This document shows positions 38,272 through 46,384 of a stretch of DNA of 46,643 bases, piece after piece. This DNA is from Vicinamibacteria bacterium. Lineage in GTDB: Bacteria; Acidobacteriota; Vicinamibacteria; Vicinamibacterales; UBA8438. The position numbers were made by a program, and so were the translations under genes. The notes beneath the pieces are model-generated. The model was not told the DNA's origin and did no database searches. It was given only the letters and a program-made list of their open reading frames with translations. The first letter of the stretch is position 1. The number at the start of each line of letters is the position of its first letter. The stretch is from assembly GCA_022820675.1 (NCBI GenBank), contig JAJEFC010000407.1:1-46643 (forward strand). The letters run 5' to 3'.

Positions 38272-39273
38272 TCAGCCGCCCGACCGGCCGTCACCGCGGA
38301 CGCGGGCCAGCAGGTCCGACGCCGTCACGCACTCGATAATCCAGTCGCCGGTCCGAGCGAGGCGGTCCGCGTCGGTGACCCCGGCCAACGCGGCGGCCAG
38401 CCCCTCGGCGGCGCCAGCGTCGAACTTGCGTGCGGCCAGACGGCAAAGCAGCGCGCGCTCTTGCTCGATGCCCTCGGCGCGCCCCTGCTCGATGCCCTGG
38501 GCACGCCCCTGATCGAGCCACTCGCGGGTCCATTCCCGCATGTTCTCTTCCAGCATCGTCTGCGTCTCCTCCAACTGCGCCAGCGGGTCCCGCCCGCCCG
38601 CCGGAAACCGATCCGAAGCCCGCAACCCCTGGTGGAGCCACGCCGCGAACACCTGCCTCAAGTGGTCGTCGTCCACCGACCGCAGGAGGTCCGTCAGCAC
38701 CCTCAACGGCCCGGCGAGACGCGACCGGTCGCGCGTCTTCTCGAGGCCGACGAGCGCCGACACCAGGTTGCCCGACGGCAGATCCGCGTCGGCCGCGTGG
38801 GCCGCATCCAGAAGATGGTATCGCTGAGACGGCTGGTACGGCGCCAGCAGCCTGCCCGCCGCCGTCAGCTCCCGCATCTCGACCGGCGCCGTCCAACGCC
38901 GGCGGCCGTTGTAGATGACGACGGGCAGCACCGGCGGCAGTGCCCCGCGCCCGCGGAGCGCGCCGTCGGCGGCCAACCGCTCGTAGAGCAGCCCCGTGTA
39001 CGTCAGCATGCGCACCGCCATCGCCCGATCGACGGGGGCCTGGAACTCGAGGAGCAACATCAGGTACAGCCGCCGGCCGTCACGGAAGCGGATGCGCCAC
39101 AGCAGGTCGCTGTAACGCTGCTGCTGCAGGCTCCGGCTGACGAAGCTCGCGGGCAGCGGCTCCAGGGCGTCCAAGTCCAGGTCGTCGCTCCAGCCGCGGG
39201 CGACGAAGCCGTCGAGCAGGTCGCGGACCATGCGCGGACGTGCGAAGAGCTGTTTGTACGCGGGGTCGTGCAT
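38272..39273 (-). CDS. Rpn family recombination-promoting nuclease (transposase_31-like)
   Basis: A 333-residue PD-(D/E)XK-type protein. It starts HDPAYKQLFARPRMVRDLLDGF as in RpnA/YhgA proteins. The nuclease core shows an aspartate in YSDLLWRIRF and the LLLEFQAPVD motif (E-x-Q), with the family VLPVVIYNGRRRW segment after it. The C-terminal region is a charged helix with repeats QGRAQGIEQGRAEGIEQERA, typical of these proteins. E. coli RpnA cuts DNA and raises RecA-independent recombination. ATG 39273 has AGGAG six bases upstream. Confidence 0.88.
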   Translation of the reverse strand: MHDPAYKQLFARPRMVRDLLDGFVARGWSDDLDLDALEPLPASFVSRSLQQQRYSDLLWRIRFRDGRRLYLMLLLEFQAPVDRAMAVRMLTYTGLLYERLAADGALRGRGALPPVLPVVIYNGRRRWTAPVEMRELTAAGRLLAPYQPSQRYHLLDAAHAADADLPSGNLVSALVGLEKTRDRSRLAGPLRVLTDLLRSVDDDHLRQVFAAWLHQGLRASDRFPAGGRDPLAQLEETQTMLEENMREWTREWLDQGRAQGIEQGRAEGIEQERALLCRLAARKFDAGAAEGLAAALAGVTDADRLARTGDWIIECVTASDLLARVRGDGRSGG

Positions 39274-39528
39274 GCGCGCTCCTATTGGCGTTCCGAGTCC
39301 CGCGGAGTGCGGCGCTCTCGCCGGGCTTGCGCCAACAGCGCCGATCCCGCACCCGGCCGATGCGATACTCAGTCGCAAGAACGGGGCCAACGCGGAACTG
39401 CCCGCCACACAGGGCAACGGGCGAATGGCGAGTGGCCCGCAGTGCAGCAACTGCAAAACGGGGGCGGCGCCGAGGTGACACAAACAGCAATCGGCCGCGG
39501 CAGGCGCCCAGGCGCCGCCCGCGCGACG

Positions 39529-40422
39529 TCAGAAGAGGGCCAACTGACTCGATCCGTGTTCGTCCGCCATTGCGGGATCGAACGCCTCGATCATCCGGCA
39601 TGCATCGGAGAAATAGTCCACATCCAGCTCGAACCCCACGAAGGGAAGTCCGAGCGCCTTGCACGCCAGCGCGCTGTGTCCGAGGCCCAGGAACGGATCC
39701 AGGACTCGCCTCACGCGTCCGACTCCATGCAGGCGAACGCACATCATCGGTATCCGCACCGGAAACGTGGCCGGGTGCGGACGCTCCCGGTCCCGGCTCT
39801 GAATGGTCCGGTAAGGTACGAACCAGGTATTGCCGCGGCACCGCAGATCACCCTTCGCCGCCTCCCACCTGCCGACATTGGACTTGTCCTGGTACTCGAC
39901 GCCGACAGCCCGTCGATCCAGCTCGACGTCGCCGGCCTTCGTCAGGTGGAAGATGTACTCGTGACAGTCGTTCACGTACCGCTTGCTGTTGATCGGCTTG
40001 TAGTGCCCGATGGCGACATTGCGGGTCATCCCGCTCGCCGCCCCGACGAGGTCGGCATCGATGGCTATCGACTTGATCCAGTGGATGGTGTTCTGCAGAA
40101 CGAAGCGCTCCCGCAGGCGTTCGAGGACCTCGAATGGACCCCAAGGCTCCGAAGGCTTGCCTCCCACATTCAAAAAGAGGGAGCCGCTGCGACTCAAGAC
40201 CCGTTCGACAACCTGGCCCCAGACCGCGATCCAATCGAGATACTCTGCCCGTGGCACGGTATCGTCATAGGATCTGTACTCGATGCCAAGGTTGTACGGG
40301 GGTGAAGTCACGACCACGTCAATCGACTCCGGCTCGATCAACTCCCGCATTCCATCAACGCAGTCACGGCGGTAGATCACGGCGTCCGCCCCGTGCGACG
40401 TGCTGCGAAACTCTGTCTCCAT
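39529..40422 (-). CDS. Orphan site-specific DNA methyltransferase (N4/N6 beta-type)
   Basis: A 297-residue amino-methyltransferase. The catalytic motif IV is TSPPYNLG (SPPY at residues 40-43), and the AdoMet-binding motif I, DPFLGLGHSALA, comes late (from 242), so the motif order is permuted as in the beta class. It ends with FELDVDYFSDACRMIE. SPPY is common in cytosine-N4 and some adenine-N6 enzymes, so the target base is not decided. No restriction endonuclease gene is adjacent, although an Rpn nuclease lies downstream. Base composition is lower in GC than the housekeeping genes, suggesting transfer. Confidence 0.88.
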   Translation of the reverse strand: METEFRSTSHGADAVIYRRDCVDGMRELIEPESIDVVVTSPPYNLGIEYRSYDDTVPRAEYLDWIAVWGQVVERVLSRSGSLFLNVGGKPSEPWGPFEVLERLRERFVLQNTIHWIKSIAIDADLVGAASGMTRNVAIGHYKPINSKRYVNDCHEYIFHLTKAGDVELDRRAVGVEYQDKSNVGRWEAAKGDLRCRGNTWFVPYRTIQSRDRERPHPATFPVRIPMMCVRLHGVGRVRRVLDPFLGLGHSALACKALGLPFVGFELDVDYFSDACRMIEAFDPAMADEHGSSQLALF

Positions 40423-40539
40423 GGCCTATGTGGCGGGCCGGGCCGCCCGATCCGGCCCGGATTGGGTCTGCGAGGCGGCTTCGTCCCCCTGCACCGGCCA
40501 CGCCAGCGAAAGCCCATTCCGCCACGGGCTGCTCGCCGA

Positions 40540-40959
40540 CTAGCCGCGGGGCGTCACCCTTATCGACGAGATGCAGTCGTCCCAATCGCCGCCGCACGGA
40601 CCCGCCACGTCGTCGAGGTCCCTGATGTCGGAGGTGATGGCGAGAGTCTGGCCCCCGTAATCGTCACGCTCGAAAACGGTGGCCGTCCACCCTTCCGCAA
40701 TCCGCACGGAAGAGACGCAATCCTCCCAACTCCCTTGCGACGGATCGAAAATCCGCGCGCAGGGGCCATGCAGATCATCGAAATTGTGGAAGTCGCTGCT
40801 GAACGTGTACGACTCGCCCCGGTAATCGGGATGCTCGTACACGGTGACACCGACTGTCGGGCTTGGCTGCGTGGGGCTGTCACACGCCGTCTGAAGACCC
40901 ACGGCCAGAACAACGAACCCGAGCACCGCCGCCTGTCCCCGGCGAGTCATGTCAACCAT
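40540..40959 (-). CDS. Exported beta/gamma-crystallin domain protein
   Basis: A 139-residue protein with a signal peptide or poorly matching lipobox (VVLAVGLQTAC, Cys26). Two Greek-key motifs follow: residues 39-87 (VYEHPDYRGESYTF ... WEDCVSSV) and 92-135 (VFERDDYGGQTLAI ... WDDCISSI). Each ends with the calcium double-clamp pattern (D/E)DxxSS, at 79-84 and 127-132, so it probably binds calcium outside the cytoplasm. Four cysteines (67, 81, 122, 129) could form disulfides. Start at ATG 40959 or 40950. It lies 36 bases after the sdhB stop in the same orientation but need not belong to that operon. Confidence 0.8.
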   Translation of the reverse strand: MVDMTRRGQAAVLGFVVLAVGLQTACDSPTQPSPTVGVTVYEHPDYRGESYTFSSDFHNFDDLHGPCARIFDPSQGSWEDCVSSVRIAEGWTATVFERDDYGGQTLAITSDIRDLDDVAGPCGGDWDDCISSIRVTPRG

Positions 40960-40995
40960 GACCTTGCCCCACGATTCGGCCGGCGCCGACCGGCC

Positions 40996-41736
40996 CTACG
41001 ACCTGAACATCCGCAGCAGCTTCGTGATCGGGTCGTACATCTTGTCGACGACGCGCTCCTTCAGCGGAATGATCGCGTTGTCGGTGATGGTGATCTCCTC
41101 GGGGCAGACCTTGGTGCAGCACTTGGTGATGTTGCAGTAGCCGACGCCGTGGTCGTCGGCGAGCTCGGTGGTGCGGTCGGCGGTGTCGAGGGGGTGCATC
41201 TCGAGGGCGGCCGAGTAGACGAAGAAGCGGGGGCCGATGAACTCGCCGTGGAGACGGTGGTCGCGGAGGACGTGGCAGACGTCCTGGCACAGGAAGCACT
41301 CGATGCACTTGCGGAACTCCTGCACCCGCTCGACGTCGTACTGCTCCATGCGCCACGTGCCGTCCGCCGCGTCCGGCGCGCGCGGGGCGAACGGCTTGAT
41401 GGCCTTCTTGACCTCGTAGTTCCACGACACGTCGGTGACGAGGTCGCGGACGGTGGGAAACGCCTGCATCGGCTCGATGGTCACCGGCTGATCGAGGGGC
41501 AGGGAGTTGAGCCGGGTCATGCACATCAGCTTGGGGCTGCCGTTGACCTCGGCCGAGCACGAGCCGCACTTGCCCGCCTTGCAGTTCCAGCGCACCGCGA
41601 GGTCGTTGGCCTGCTCGGCCTGGATCTGGTGCACCGCGTCGAGGACGACCATGCCCTCGGACACCTCGGTGGTGTAGTTCTTGAACTCGCCGCCCTCCGA
41701 GTCGCCCCGCCAGATCCGGAATGTCGCGCTGCTCAT
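40996..41736 (-). CDS. sdhB: Succinate dehydrogenase iron-sulfur subunit
   Basis: Electron-transfer subunit of complex II carrying three Fe-S clusters from the flavin to the membrane quinone. The 246-residue protein has the [2Fe-2S] ligands in WNCKAGKCGSCS and the cysteine in PKLMCM. The C-terminal cysteine groups CIECFLCQDVC and CNITKCCTKVCPEE carry the 4Fe and 3Fe clusters. ATG 41736 has GGAG eight bases upstream; a GTG directly before it is an alternative. It is last of sdhC-A-B on the minus strand, separated from sdhA by a repeat-filled spacer of about 190 bases. Confidence 0.95.
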   Translation of the reverse strand: MSSATFRIWRGDSEGGEFKNYTTEVSEGMVVLDAVHQIQAEQANDLAVRWNCKAGKCGSCSAEVNGSPKLMCMTRLNSLPLDQPVTIEPMQAFPTVRDLVTDVSWNYEVKKAIKPFAPRAPDAADGTWRMEQYDVERVQEFRKCIECFLCQDVCHVLRDHRLHGEFIGPRFFVYSAALEMHPLDTADRTTELADDHGVGYCNITKCCTKVCPEEITITDNAIIPLKERVVDKMYDPITKLLRMFRS

Positions 41737-41782
41737 CACGGTGTCTCCGATCGACGCGCGCGCGGACCGCCCACGGCGCGCG

Positions 41783-41938
41783 CCGTCACTTGTCGCCTTC
41801 GGTGGTCCCGCCGGCCATCGGCCGCCCCGGGCGCGGACCGCTCCCGCGCCCCGCCACGTTTGCCTCCGACGATCCCGCCGACCATCGGCCGTCTCCAGTG
41901 CGCGGCCCGCCCGTCCGCGCCGCGCGCCGTCACTTGTT
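41783..41938. repeat. Duplicated sdhA 3' end and degenerate repeats before sdhB
   Basis: The sequence around the sdhA stop (complement GACAACAAGTGACGGCGCGC) recurs 144 bases downstream as GGCGACAAGTGACGGCGCGC, including the stop codon. Between them GATCCCGCCGACCATCGGCC (41871) resembles GGTCCCGCCGGCCATCGGCC (41804), 67 bases away. The whole spacer therefore reads as two or three decayed copies of a 65-75-bp unit. Confidence 0.7.
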
Positions 41939-43765
41939 GTCTTCGATGATCTGCTGCAGGTCGGGCCGGATCTCGGAGATCGGCTCCTGCGTCACCTGCA
42001 TCCCGCCCTCGTCGCCACGGCGGATGACGGTGTTCAGCCGCCCCTGCTCGGGATCCTTCTCGAGGTGGTCCTCGCGGAAGTGGGCGCCCCGGCTCTCCTT
42101 GCGGAGGATCGCCGAACGCGCCACCGCCTCCGACACCATCAGCAGGTTGCGCAGGTCGAGGGCGGTGTGCCACCCCGCGTTGTACTCGCGGTTGCCCTGC
42201 ACGCCGACCCGGTCGGCGCGCGCGCGCAGCCCCTCGAAGGCGTCGATGGCCTTCTGCATGTCGTCCTCGGTGCGCACGATGCCGACCTGCGACTGCATCA
42301 TGTCCTGCAGGTCGTACTGCACCTGGTACGGCCCCTCGGCGTCGCCGCCCCCGCGCTCGAACGGCGCGAGGGCCTCGCGCGCCACCGCCTCTATCCGGTC
42401 CTGCGCGGGCTTCGCCGCGGCCTGCTCCTTGGCGAACTCGGCCGCGTACTTGCCCGCGCGCTGGCCGAACACCAGGAGGTCGGAGAGGGAATTGCCGCCG
42501 AGCCGGTTGGCGCCGTGCAGCCCCGCCGCGCACTCGCCGGCCGCGAACAGCCCCGGCACCGTCGACATCTGGCTGTCGGGGTCGACGCGCACCCCGCCCA
42601 TCACGTAGTGGGTGGTGGGGCCCACCTCCATCGGCTCCTCGGTGATGTCTATGCCCGCGAGCTGCTTGAACTGGTGATACATGCTCGGCAGCTTCTTGCG
42701 GATGTGCTCGGCCCCGTTCGGCAGCCGCTTCCTGATCCACGCGATGTCGAGGAACACGCCGCCGTGGGGGCTGCCCCGGCCCTCCTTGACCTCGCGCACG
42801 ATGCAGCGGGCCACGTGGTCGCGGGTCAGCAGCTCGGGAGGGCGGTTCGCCTTCTTGTCGCCCTGGGTGTAGCGCCACCCCTCTTCCTCGTCGGTGGCGG
42901 TCGAGCTCCGGTACAGCTCGGGGATGTCCTCGAACATGAACCTTTTGCCGTCGCTGTTGCGCAGCACCCCGCCCTCGCCGCGCACCCCCTCGGTGACGAG
43001 GATGCCGCGGACGCTCGGCGGCCACACCATGCCGGTGGGATGGAACTGCACGAACTCCATGTCCATCAGCTCGGCCCCGGCCCGGTACGCGAGGGCGTGC
43101 CCGTCGCCGGTGTACTCCCAACTGTTGCTCGTCACCTTGTAGGCGCGGCCGATGCCGCCGGTGGCGAGCACCACCGCGCGGGCCTTGAACAACTGGAAGC
43201 GGCCGCGTTCGCGGTCGTAGCCGAACGCCCCCACGACGCGGTCGCCGTCCTTCAGCAGCTCGACGACGGTGCACTCCATGTGCACGTCGATGCCCTGGTG
43301 GACGCCGTGGTCCTGCAGGGTCCGGATCATCTCGAGCCCGGTCCGGTCGCCGACGTGGGCGAGCCGCGGGTACTTGTGGCCCCCGAAGTTGCGCTGCAGG
43401 ATGCGCCCGTCCTTCGTGCGGTCGAACACCGCCCCCCAGGCCTCCAGCTCGCGCGCCCGCGCCGGCGCCTCCTTCGCGTGCAACTCGGCCATGCGCCAAC
43501 TGTTCAGGTACTGGCCCCCGCGCATGGTGTCGGCGAAGTGCACCGTCCAGTCGTCGCGGTCGTCCACGTGGGCGAGCGACGCCGCCATGCCCCCCTCGGC
43601 CATGACCGTGTGCGCCTTGCCGAGGAGCGACTTGCAGACGAGCCCCACCGAGACCCCGGCCGCCGACGCCTCGATTGCGGCCCGCAGCCCCGCCCCGCCG
43701 GCCCCGATCACCAGCACGTCGTGTTCGAAGGATTGGTATTCGTTGTCCATTACGGCAGTCTTCAT
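41930..43765 (-). CDS. sdhA: Succinate dehydrogenase flavoprotein subunit
   Basis: Catalytic subunit oxidising succinate to fumarate with covalent FAD. The 611-residue protein has the dinucleotide motif VIGAGGAGLRAAI near residue 20, the flavin-region LGKAHTVMAEGGMAAS, the active-site EFVQFHPTGM, VTEGVRGEGGVL and the FAD-contact GECAAGLHGANRLGGNSL. The conserved RxxxxR-type C-terminal helices are present. The sequence resembles the actinobacterial Rv0248c-type enzyme more than E. coli SdhA, in line with the unusual anchor protein upstream. Start is ATG 43765; ATG 43750 is also possible. Confidence 0.95.
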   Translation of the reverse strand: MKTAVMDNEYQSFEHDVLVIGAGGAGLRAAIEASAAGVSVGLVCKSLLGKAHTVMAEGGMAASLAHVDDRDDWTVHFADTMRGGQYLNSWRMAELHAKEAPARARELEAWGAVFDRTKDGRILQRNFGGHKYPRLAHVGDRTGLEMIRTLQDHGVHQGIDVHMECTVVELLKDGDRVVGAFGYDRERGRFQLFKARAVVLATGGIGRAYKVTSNSWEYTGDGHALAYRAGAELMDMEFVQFHPTGMVWPPSVRGILVTEGVRGEGGVLRNSDGKRFMFEDIPELYRSSTATDEEEGWRYTQGDKKANRPPELLTRDHVARCIVREVKEGRGSPHGGVFLDIAWIRKRLPNGAEHIRKKLPSMYHQFKQLAGIDITEEPMEVGPTTHYVMGGVRVDPDSQMSTVPGLFAAGECAAGLHGANRLGGNSLSDLLVFGQRAGKYAAEFAKEQAAAKPAQDRIEAVAREALAPFERGGGDAEGPYQVQYDLQDMMQSQVGIVRTEDDMQKAIDAFEGLRARADRVGVQGNREYNAGWHTALDLRNLLMVSEAVARSAILRKESRGAHFREDHLEKDPEQGRLNTVIRRGDEGGMQVTQEPISEIRPDLQQIIEDNK

Positions 43766-43879
43766 CTATGCCGACCCGGCAATCCCGCGGTCGGCCGGTT
43801 GTCCATCACCCGCCGTCGCCGCGGTCGACCGCGCCCGCCCTTCATCGAGGAGGAACAGCCGGGCGCGAGGTCCTGCCGG

Positions 43880-43987
43880 CAGCCCCCGGCAGGAGCCTCC
43901 GCTGCATTCGAGCGGTGACGCAGCCCGCCCCGCCGATCCGCTGGCGCCCTCCGGGCGGGGTGCAACGCGCGGTTTCGCCACGGCTGC
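43880..43987. repeat. Dispersed palindromic element, copy C (108 bp)
   Basis: Bounded by GCAGCCCCCGGCAGGAGCCT on the left and the complement of GCAGCCGTGGCGAAACCGCG on the right. Inside are CGCTGCATTCGAGCGGTGAC and GGTGCAACGCG, shared with copies A and B. It begins at the sdhC stop codon (TAGCAGCC) and fills most of the sdhC-sdhA spacer, so it is transcribed within the operon. Confidence 0.75.
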
Positions 43988-44790
43988 TACAGGAGTCGGA
44001 GATCCGTCACGAAGCCCATCGCGCAGAGCCGCACGTAGATGTCGGAGAAGCCGACCCAGACCAGGCTCATCCAGGCGAAGAGCATGTGCCGGCGGTTCAG
44101 GCAGCTCACGCAGTCGTAGGTCGGACGGCGGACGGGCAGACCCGCGATGCGGTCGCACCCGCCCCCGACGAGATGCCGCAGCGAGTGGCACCCCAGCGTG
44201 TAGCCGCCGAGCAGGACGACGTTCGTCGCGAGGACGAGCGTCCCGACCCCGATGCCGAACGACACGGCCCCGGTCGCCGGGTCCTCGAACCACAGGGCGT
44301 TCCAGACGTCGAGGCTCAGGAACACCAGGAGCGCCAGCGCGAAGATGAGGAAGTAGCGGTGCAGGTTCTGCACGATCAGGGGGAACGAGTTCTCACCCCG
44401 GTAGCTCGATCGCGGCTCGCCCACGCTGCACGACGGCGGGTCGTGCCAGAACGCCTTGTAGTAGGCGCCGCGATAGTAGTAGCAGGTCAGCCGGAAGCCG
44501 ACCGGCGCCCACAGAATCAGGAACGCCGGCGAGAAGGGCACCGGATTCGGCCACCAGCCGGGTCTCGGCCCGAGGAGGCTGTGCGGCGAGTCTCCGAAGA
44601 TCTCGGGCGAATAGAACGGCGACAGATACGGCCCCGAGTGATAGTACTCGCCCTGGAAAGCCGCCCACGTGGAATACACGATGAACGCCGTGAACGCCAG
44701 GAAGACGCCGAGCGGCTGCGTCAGCCAGGCGTCGAGCCGCCGAGTCTCCGCCCACCGGCGGACCGGGGTTGCAAAGTGAACCTGTTCCAT
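43987..44790 (-). CDS. sdhC: Succinate dehydrogenase membrane anchor (Rv0249c-like)
   Basis: A 267-residue protein with five predicted membrane helices: residues about 26-45, 90-112, 140-165, 173-200 and 236-258. It has several cysteines (for example TYDCVSCLNRR, TLGCHSLRHL). It corresponds to the single large anchor of actinobacterial-type succinate dehydrogenase 1 rather than the paired SdhC/SdhD of proteobacteria. Histidines in LHRYF and CHSLRH are candidate heme or quinone-site ligands, but this is not settled. ATG 44790 has GGAG nine bases upstream. A weak -10-like GATAAC near 44885-44890 may mark the operon promoter. Confidence 0.85.
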   Translation of the reverse strand: MEQVHFATPVRRWAETRRLDAWLTQPLGVFLAFTAFIVYSTWAAFQGEYYHSGPYLSPFYSPEIFGDSPHSLLGPRPGWWPNPVPFSPAFLILWAPVGFRLTCYYYRGAYYKAFWHDPPSCSVGEPRSSYRGENSFPLIVQNLHRYFLIFALALLVFLSLDVWNALWFEDPATGAVSFGIGVGTLVLATNVVLLGGYTLGCHSLRHLVGGGCDRIAGLPVRRPTYDCVSCLNRRHMLFAWMSLVWVGFSDIYVRLCAMGFVTDLRLL

Positions 44791-44946
44791 CCTGTCTCGC
44801 TCCGCGACGAATAGGTCGCCCCGCCCCGGCGGGCCGCGCCCACCAGGAGGTGCTCCGACGCATGCTGTGCCTGCGCCGCCGAGAGGTTATCACTTCTCCC
44901 GTGCGGTCCGAAAGTGCCCGCGGCGGGCGCGGTCCCACGGTGCCCG

Positions 44947-46071
44947 TCAGGCCGCCTCGAAGCGGGCCGGGGAGACGGCCGCGAGCAGCGGGTCTTCCCG
45001 ACCGTCGAGCACCAGGTCGGCCACCAGGCGGGCGGTCAGGGGGGCCAGCAGCACCCCGTTCCGGTAGTGGCCGGTTGCGTACACGAGCCCGGGCGCCGTC
45101 GCCGAGCGTCCCACCACCGGCAGGTCGTCGGGAGTCCCGGGGCGCAGACCCACCCGCACCGCCTCGAACCCGGCGTTGCGGGCCTCGGGAAGCACGCCGG
45201 AGACCGCCTTGATGAGGGTCGCCACCCCCGCGACGGTGGCGCGCTCGTCGAAACCCGCCTCCTCGACCGTCGCCCCCACCAGCATCGATCCGCCGGGCCA
45301 GGGCACCACGTAGCAGCTCGGGGCCCAGACGACCCGGGCTGGCGGGCGCCCGGACCACGCAAGCTGCAGCAGTTGGCCGCGCACCGGCCGCACCGGCAGC
45401 GCCCCGGCGGTGCCGGCGGCGCCGCCCGACCAGCTTCCCGCCGCCAGCACGACCGCGTCGCCGGTCAACGTTCCCGCCGCCGTCTCGACGACCATCTCGC
45501 CATCCGAGCTCGCCTGCACGTGGCGCGCGGGCCGATCGGTCAGGAAGGAAACGCCGTGCCGGGCCGCCCCGCCCTCCCGGAGCGCCTCCATGAGCGTCGC
45601 GACCCCGACGAATCCGTGGGACGGAACCAGCAGGGCCCCGGCCACCGCCGCCCCCAGGGAGGGCTCCGCCGCCCGGGCCTCGCGCGCCGTCAGCAGGCGG
45701 CATTCGACCCCCGCCGCGGTCAGGGCGCGTCCGGTCCGCTCCAGCCGGCGCATCGACGCCTCGTCGGTGACCACCTCCAGGGTCCCGGTCCGCTCGTAGA
45801 GCACGTCCCGGCCGCTGTCGGCGACGGCGCGGGCCACGAAGTCGTCCCACAGCCCGAGGCTCTCCGCGCACAGGGTGCGGAGGGGACCCGGCCGATCCGC
45901 CTCGGCGTACGGGGCCAGGATGCCGGCCGACGCCTGCGTCGCCCCGCCCCCGACGGCCCGGCTCTCGAGCACCCGCACCGCCGCCCCGCGCCGGCCGAGC
46001 TCGTCGGCGACGGCGCAGCCGATGATGCCGGCCCCGATCACGATGACGTCGGCTCGCTCGCCCGCAGACAT
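44947..46071 (-). CDS. thiO: FAD-dependent glycine oxidase (ThiO-like)
   Basis: Flavin amine oxidase of the DAO family; ThiO oxidises glycine to iminoacetate for thiazole synthesis in thiamine production. The 374-residue protein has the FAD motif VIVIGAGIIGCAVADELGRRG from residue 10. It also shows GGGATQASAGILAPYAEAD, PVRGQLLQL and the C-terminal RVGLRPGTPDDLPVVGRS...GHYRNGVLLAPLTA, all typical of ThiO. No other thiamine gene is visible, so the role in thiamine synthesis is by family. ATG 46071 has GGGAG nine bases upstream; an upstream in-frame start lies in repeats. Confidence 0.9.
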   Translation of the reverse strand: MSAGERADVIVIGAGIIGCAVADELGRRGAAVRVLESRAVGGGATQASAGILAPYAEADRPGPLRTLCAESLGLWDDFVARAVADSGRDVLYERTGTLEVVTDEASMRRLERTGRALTAAGVECRLLTAREARAAEPSLGAAVAGALLVPSHGFVGVATLMEALREGGAARHGVSFLTDRPARHVQASSDGEMVVETAAGTLTGDAVVLAAGSWSGGAAGTAGALPVRPVRGQLLQLAWSGRPPARVVWAPSCYVVPWPGGSMLVGATVEEAGFDERATVAGVATLIKAVSGVLPEARNAGFEAVRVGLRPGTPDDLPVVGRSATAPGLVYATGHYRNGVLLAPLTARLVADLVLDGREDPLLAAVSPARFEAA

Positions 46072-46082
46072 GCTTCCAGTCT

Positions 46083-46185
46083 CCCACACTGTCCCCTGCC
46101 GCCGACTGCCACCCGCGAGTACAAGCCGTTGCTCGTTCCCGACGACAACAACCCACACTGTCCCCTCCCGCCGCCGACTGTCACC
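46083..46185. repeat. Two-copy 68-bp repeat upstream of thiO
   Basis: CCCACACTGTCCCCTGCCGC at 46083 recurs as CCCACACTGTCCCCTCCCGC at 46151, both followed by CGACTG-CACCCGC. The repeat lies directly upstream of the thiO start. Confidence 0.6.
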
Positions 46186-46235
46186 CGCCGATGACGCTCC
46201 CACCGCCAGGAAACGGCTCGCCCGACCGATACAGT

Positions 46236-46307
46236 GCGCAGGAAACCACCGGCGACAGGGCGCAGGGAACCACCGGCGACAAGGCTCAGGGAACCACCGG
46301 CGCCGCT
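46236..46307. repeat. Three tandem 24-bp repeats
   Basis: Units at 46236, 46260 and 46284 read GCGCAGG(A/G)AACCACCGGCGAC with a few changes in the last bases. The 24-base period would keep a reading frame, but no gene is supported across it. Confidence 0.75.
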
Positions 46308-46384
46308 TCGGTGAGTCGATTCCGCGCGAGCGGGCACGACAATTGCTTTATCATGCGCGTAGAGTGAGAAAGGACGTACCGTCG

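Larger units (their letters stand above)
46072..46384. other. Divergent repeat-rich spacer before the last gene
   Basis: 313 bases between thiO and the exported-protein gene. It contains two sets of tandem repeats (46083-46185 and 46236-46307). A TATCAT box at 46349-46354 may be the -10 of the rightward gene, without a clear -35. No RNA gene or small protein is recognised. Confidence 0.45.

Noticed and set aside
39529..40422. Complete restriction-modification system
   Set aside because: Only the methyltransferase is recognisable; the neighbouring Rpn protein is a recombination-promoting nuclease family, not a known site-specific restriction enzyme.
46236..46307. Possible CRISPR array
   Set aside because: Three 24-bp units are directly adjacent with no spacers, and no cas genes are present.
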